A stretch of 41,315 bases of DNA from Microcaldota archaeon (GTDB lineage: Archaea; Micrarchaeota; Micrarchaeia; Anstonellales; Bilamarchaeaceae), in assembly GCA_014730115.1 (NCBI GenBank), contig WJIU01000024.1, forward strand, positions 1 through 41,315, in the 5' to 3' direction. Positions 38,101 through 41,315 of this stretch are shown here, one piece after another. Each line of letters opens with the position of its first letter. Position 1 is the first letter of the stretch. Both the position numbers and the translations under genes were made by a program. The notes below the pieces were generated by a model. It ran no database searches. It worked only from the letters and a program-made list of their open reading frames with translations, and was not told the DNA's origin.

Positions 38101-39693
38101 AGGCTTTTCCCTTTCCCTGCACACGCAGGTTTGCATATCGCATTCCATATCGGAGTCAAGAAGCCAGCAGTCGTCCTTGCATATCATGCCCGGTCCGAAG
38201 CTGTTCCCGGCTATAGGCAGGTTGACAGTATTGTCCGCGCAGGATACATTTTCAGGCGGGGGCTTGGGCTTCTTGCTGCACTTGCAGGTCTTCATGTCGC
38301 ACTCCCATTCATCCCCGAATGCTGCCTTGCAGTCGTCCTTGCACATCATGCCGGGCATGAAAAGCGAGAATCCGAAGATTCCGGGGAATGAATTCATGCT
38401 GCAGTCCAAGGTCTCGTTGGGGGGCGGAGGCGCCCTTGGCTTGCACACGCAGGGCGGCACCAGGCAGACGTCATTGGGATTCGGGCATGCTACGCCCAGC
38501 TCGCACTGCTCCGGAGGCTGTATGACCTTGTCCCCGCAGTATCCTTCTCCCAGCTCCTCTTCAGGCGCAAGGCTGCGGAGGGGGGTTACTGCCGGATTCC
38601 GGTCCAGCTCCCTTGACAGCGAAGGGTCAATCTGGGACACCCCAATCCACTGGCCGTTCTCATAATATGAATAGTATATCTGTCCGGGCGAAACCACTTT
38701 TGTCCACCACACCGTCAGGCCTACGCTCCTGTCCCTTATGAATGCAATTGAGGCGCGGTCGTCCCTGTTCTTAAGGCCGGAGACAGTGCTCTCCGAGCCC
38801 GGCGAATGGACGTCCGGCTGGTGGAACAGGTCCTCATCATCGCTGTAGACTCCGTTTGCCGAATCATTGGAATCATATGCAACATCAGGCATTTCCCCAT
38901 CGGCAAAGCTGCTTGCATTTCCTGAGAGCCTGGTGGAATAGACTTTGTTGCCTGGTCCCGGCCACACTATTGTGACCTCGCTGATGCCTTCTGCGGAAGA
39001 TGCGCCGGTCCTCTGGTCGGTGGGGACTTTGTTGTCAAGCACCGCATTCTGGGATACTGCCCCGGGGGCGGACCATCCTGCTGAAGTGCCGTATGCGGCG
39101 GCGTATGCGCCCGCGCTTCCGTCAACATCATAAGCAGTGAAAACCAGGTAGTAATATCCGTCGGTCGGGTTGTAGGAAAGCTCGGGGAGTGAAACCTTGG
39201 ACAGTTTTGAAGTATTGAGCTTGGACGGGGAAGTCCAGCCTATGCCATCCTTGAAATATGAGTATGAAAGTGAGTTTGCATTGGAAACCCAGACCGCCAG
39301 CGCGTTTCCTGAAGCATCCACTGCAACGGTGGGGTCCTGGTCCAGGGCTGAATCGCTCAGGGACAATGGTGCTTTCCACTGCATGTTCTCCCAGATGGAA
39401 TAATAGATTCCGCTTCCTGATTTTGCCCAGACTGCCACTGCCCGGATGTCGTTGGAAGAGACATCAGGGTCATGGTCGTCCCCCAGGTCAGCAACAATAG
39501 GGGCGGAAACGCCTCCGCCCGGGACATGCCATGCCTTTGCATCATGGTCCCATATAGAATAGTATATATCCCAGCTATTTCCCTTATGCTGCCAGACTGC
39601 TATAGCGTCAGCACCTGCCTGTCCCGGAATGGTGCATCCGGATAAAACAACAGACAAAAGAACAAGTCCGAATAGAATATTGGGCTTTAACAC
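35185..39693 (-). CDS. Giant Cys-rich predicted surface lipoprotein: propeller-like N-terminus, 14 six-Cys repeats, CGDG..EECD (DUF4215-like) repeats
   Basis: Lipobox-like 'LFGLVLLSVVLSGC'; recurring 'IYYSIW...W..P'; repeats of C-x(n)-MxCxDxC-x(n)-YxCNxESCxC; six CGD/N-type repeats. Confidence 0.85.
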   Translation of the reverse strand: MLKPNILFGLVLLSVVLSGCTIPGQAGADAIAVWQHKGNSWDIYYSIWDHDAKAWHVPGGGVSAPIVADLGDDHDPDVSSNDIRAVAVWAKSGSGIYYSIWENMQWKAPLSLSDSALDQDPTVAVDASGNALAVWVSNANSLSYSYFKDGIGWTSPSKLNTSKLSKVSLPELSYNPTDGYYYLVFTAYDVDGSAGAYAAAYGTSAGWSAPGAVSQNAVLDNKVPTDQRTGASSAEGISEVTIVWPGPGNKVYSTRLSGNASSFADGEMPDVAYDSNDSANGVYSDDEDLFHQPDVHSPGSESTVSGLKNRDDRASIAFIRDRSVGLTVWWTKVVSPGQIYYSYYENGQWIGVSQIDPSLSRELDRNPAVTPLRSLAPEEELGEGYCGDKVIQPPEQCELGVACPNPNDVCLVPPCVCKPRAPPPPNETLDCSMNSFPGIFGFSLFMPGMMCKDDCKAAFGDEWECDMKTCKCSKKPKPPPENVSCADNTVNLPIAGNSFGPGMICKDDCWLLDSDMECDMQTCVCREREKPPRNVSCASNTWDEALGAPSFGPGMICKDDCQVLLGSEWECNIEACVCEEKEDTAKKCAGHTREVSRTDVNNFDASVMTCEDNCDELGEDYECNVESCTCTKKQVDYVSCGQYTAESMWDFTGEMTQFDPATMQCRDDCKEYFGMPDVVCDPETCLCEPATLCAENTDDTIWYMDNVHTSAMQCIDNCDSLGEGYACDVGACVCRKSEGYDVYCAANTDDAFLEGVEKKGTHVPFDATAHQCIDNCEVFGDAYTCNVETCYCEPTNISEQSCSINTQYVDATDRNPFNPSAMQCKDDCEEGWGEDYECNVESCTCVKKKDEYSCFSNYFVSIFPGTNESGYDPSSDICIDNCDEGGEAFGMDMVCNMQSCMCEPVMPCDYNTLDTVTEGSNAFAGSGLKCQDTCAALGEGWYCDMEPCVCRRKPDTEVYCGANTGEAYITRAINVGSTPFDPSTMICKDNCEEAMGPDSKCDMSSCVCVPDDGVEVSCTVHTDHVDATDTNAFNANTMQCIDDCEELGPGYVCNAESCTCTKGPEEILCSSRVAGQTTTISAVGKKCVDDCAEALGPEYQCNVEGCYCEKTGEEAVPTFSCYNNTEAGVTPPEQFTCIDDCAEYLGTDYYCSQMNCQCYPKVEAVCGDGIIGVGEDCDWGSANTNKCEQAEGETLRYCTESCECKEIEHTPRCGDGKITPPEGCDGGNVKTNICPEGYTCYTPECTCIPQEGSGQCGDGTVTPPEECDHGNTFTEKCPAGLYCQECRCVEYQSTYHMECDYELEKCVKVTGPGEDLCSSDSQCAYEEEEEEEAFCGNNEREGYEECDGTDDSACSEDQYCNQYCQCTEIPASCGDGKVDAGEECESDSQCNEDAGEVCYNCQCIAPPSVDCTAYCFEQGYTESLGGYSSGEACSEAAGESEEQCKVKCIYVHFSSWSNPAGEVSCCCKDKYTEDCNLLPGGGCECPDKETVDNQICPAHAPG

Positions 39694-39743
39694 AAGTCCA
39701 CCGAAGGGAATATGCTCGGCATCATTAAAAATGTTGCTGAGAT

Positions 39744-40133
39744 TCAGCGGGCATTGGAGCCGCCATGGTTTTCAAGAAGCTCCACCAGGGAAAGCAGCTT
39801 GGTAACAGACTCATCACTGAGGTTGTGCTTTATCCTGGAAGCCTCAAGATAAGCCTTTTCCGGGGAAACACCCGCAAGTACCAGTAGCTTTCTGAAAGTG
39901 TCGTGGCGGAGCCAGCTGTGGCTCGCCAGTTCTTCCCCCTTCTCAGTCAGGGTGACGCTTCCTCTTTTTTCGTAGTTGATAAGCTGCTGCCTGTCAAGCT
40001 TCTGAAGCATTTCAGTAACGCTGGCGGAGGATACTTCAAGAATCTGGGTAAGGTCCTTGGGCCTTGCAAACCCCTTTTCATTCATGAGGCTGTATATTGC
40101 ACATAGGTAATTCTCGGCTGTTTTTGAAATCAT
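39744..40133 (-). CDS. DtxR/MntR-family metal-dependent transcriptional regulator
   Basis: 'MISKTAENYLCAIYSLMNEKGFARPKDLTQILEVSSASVTEMLQKLDRQQLINYEKRGSVTLTEKGEELA'; start placed at M31 of the ORF. Confidence 0.85.
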   Translation of the reverse strand: MISKTAENYLCAIYSLMNEKGFARPKDLTQILEVSSASVTEMLQKLDRQQLINYEKRGSVTLTEKGEELASHSWLRHDTFRKLLVLAGVSPEKAYLEASRIKHNLSDESVTKLLSLVELLENHGGSNAR

Positions 40134-40354
40134 GTTGTGGAATATTGCGGCAAATGTTTTAAAATCAGACGATTGACGAGATTTCAGGCACCCAAAAATT
40201 CCGCGATTTCCAGGGAAATGCACCCTCCACGTAAACCGATATTATTGCCAAACTGCTTCCCTGTGCAGGTGGTCAGATGGAAGGCACAAAAATCGGAATC
40301 TCTGATGAGGAAAGAAGGCTTTTGGAGGAAATAAGGTGCTACAGAAAAGGGAAT

Positions 40355-40708
40355 TCATCCGGAGAGTAAGTCGCTGATGATTGCGCTTGTCTCCTCAAGC
40401 GCCCTTTTTCTGCTGTATTCTGAAGGAAGCCTGACCAGGACAGCGGAATCAACCGCCCCCAGCTTCACCAGCATCTTCAGGGTAACCGGAAGGTCCGAGC
40501 TCTTGATGCTGGTGGGGCCTACCTCATCCCAGTCGCTTATGACCGCGGGCTCCTCCAGCCCCTTGGCGGATTCAACTATGATAAGGTCCCTGCCCTCTTC
40601 CTCAATTTTGTCTTTTTCCAGCCTGCTGAATTCTATTCCTGAGAACCTTTGCTTGAGCTGCCTGTAAAAGGGAATAGAGGGAGACACAAGCACCTTCTTT
40701 TCATCCAT
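40355..40708 (-). CDS. Hypothetical protein, faint resemblance to the hydrogenase maturation protease fold
   Basis: 'RDLIIVESAKGLEEPAVISDWDEVGPTSIKSSDLPVTLKMLVKLGAVDSAVLVRLP'; weak assignment by eye. Confidence 0.45.
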   Translation of the reverse strand: MDEKKVLVSPSIPFYRQLKQRFSGIEFSRLEKDKIEEEGRDLIIVESAKGLEEPAVISDWDEVGPTSIKSSDLPVTLKMLVKLGAVDSAVLVRLPSEYSRKRALEETSAIISDLLSG

Positions 40709-40780
40709 CGTACAACTTGGGGGGAGGTTGTTTTATAAAACCCATTCGGAAGGCGCAGAAGATAAACAAAAGTATTAAGT

Positions 40781-41315
40781 ATGATTCACCTTACAGAAAT
40801 TCCACACAAGAAGGTTGAGAAATTGCTCTGTATCCTTGCATTTTTCGTGTTTGCCGTACTTTCCGTATTCTCCGCCAGATACAGGCCTCTTGCAAAGGAG
40901 GCCTTTGCCTGCGTATTCAAGACGGTAACGCTGAAACCCTGCGACACCGGAATGGACGACCGGCTGAAGGCAGAGGTTGTGTCCGGCCTTCTGAAAGTCT
41001 CCCCGGCTGCCGCGCGCACCGTCAACCGGCATTTCACGGTGCTTTCCTGGGTTTTTGTCCTGCTCACCCTGGGCAGCTTTGCCTACACTGCGTTCGGGGC
41101 CTACAACTTCTATTTCTACGGAAACTGCGACGGCCCCCAGAGCAGCAACATCTGCATACTCAACGACCTTACCGGGGACTACGGGAGGTTCAGCGAGCCC
41201 CAGGAGCTTGTGCCGCCTGAAAACTACAGCGGCATAACATCGGGCAGCCCTGATGCAGAGATAGTCATTGTGGAGTTCGGGTGCTTTACCTGCCCCTACA
41301 CCATGGAGGCGGAAA
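40781..41315 (+). CDS. DsbA/thioredoxin-like oxidoreductase, 3' truncated by window end
   Basis: Translation from ATG 40781 is open to the window end; two TM segments, then 'GSPDAEIVIVEFGCFTCPYTMEAE' with CFTC active-site-like motif. Confidence 0.75.
   Translation, partial: MIHLTEIPHKKVEKLLCILAFFVFAVLSVFSARYRPLAKEAFACVFKTVTLKPCDTGMDDRLKAEVVSGLLKVSPAAARTVNRHFTVLSWVFVLLTLGSFAYTAFGAYNFYFYGNCDGPQSSNICILNDLTGDYGRFSEPQELVPPENYSGITSGSPDAEIVIVEFGCFTCPYTMEAE

Noticed and set aside
35185-39693. Periodic repeats considered as a CRISPR-like array
   Set aside because: The period is variable and in frame with a coding sequence; repeats diverge at codon level and no short constant repeat/spacer structure or cas genes are present.

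Overview
This 41.3 kb window is dense archaeal chromosome. Evidence: archaeal/eukaryal-type ribosomal proteins (L18e, L13, S9, S2, L7Ae, S28e, L24e), RpoN, aEF1A, TATA boxes (TTTATAAA-type) and archaeal gene orders. I cannot assign the lineage from sequence alone. Core content also includes a UbiA-family prenyltransferase, AsnRS, an AsnRS-like asparagine synthetase paralog, ndk, a metal-transport cluster (CDF, CopB-type P1B ATPase, NikR-like/ZIP), four Lrp/AsnC-family regulators and a DtxR-family regulator. The points most worth a second look are: (1) a four-gene aconitase - isocitrate dehydrogenase - ATP-citrate lyase small/large subunit operon with a 19-bp perfect palindrome next to its TATA box; (2) a predicted 1502-aa lipobox-bearing surface protein with a propeller-like N-terminus and 14 copies of a six-cysteine repeat; (3) a predicted kink-turn in the L7Ae mRNA leader that contains the Shine-Dalgarno sequence; (4) a tRNA-Pro(GGG)-like element interrupted in its T-loop, directly upstream of rps2; (5) a 557-aa protein with about five W...LG..P...GG...LG repeats resembling homing-endonuclease-associated repeats but with no nuclease motif I recognise; (6) a duplicated methyltransferase-like protein flanked by Lrp paralogs. 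No CRISPR array, transposase or rRNA was seen. All calls come from reading translated sequence and motifs by eye; no searches were run.
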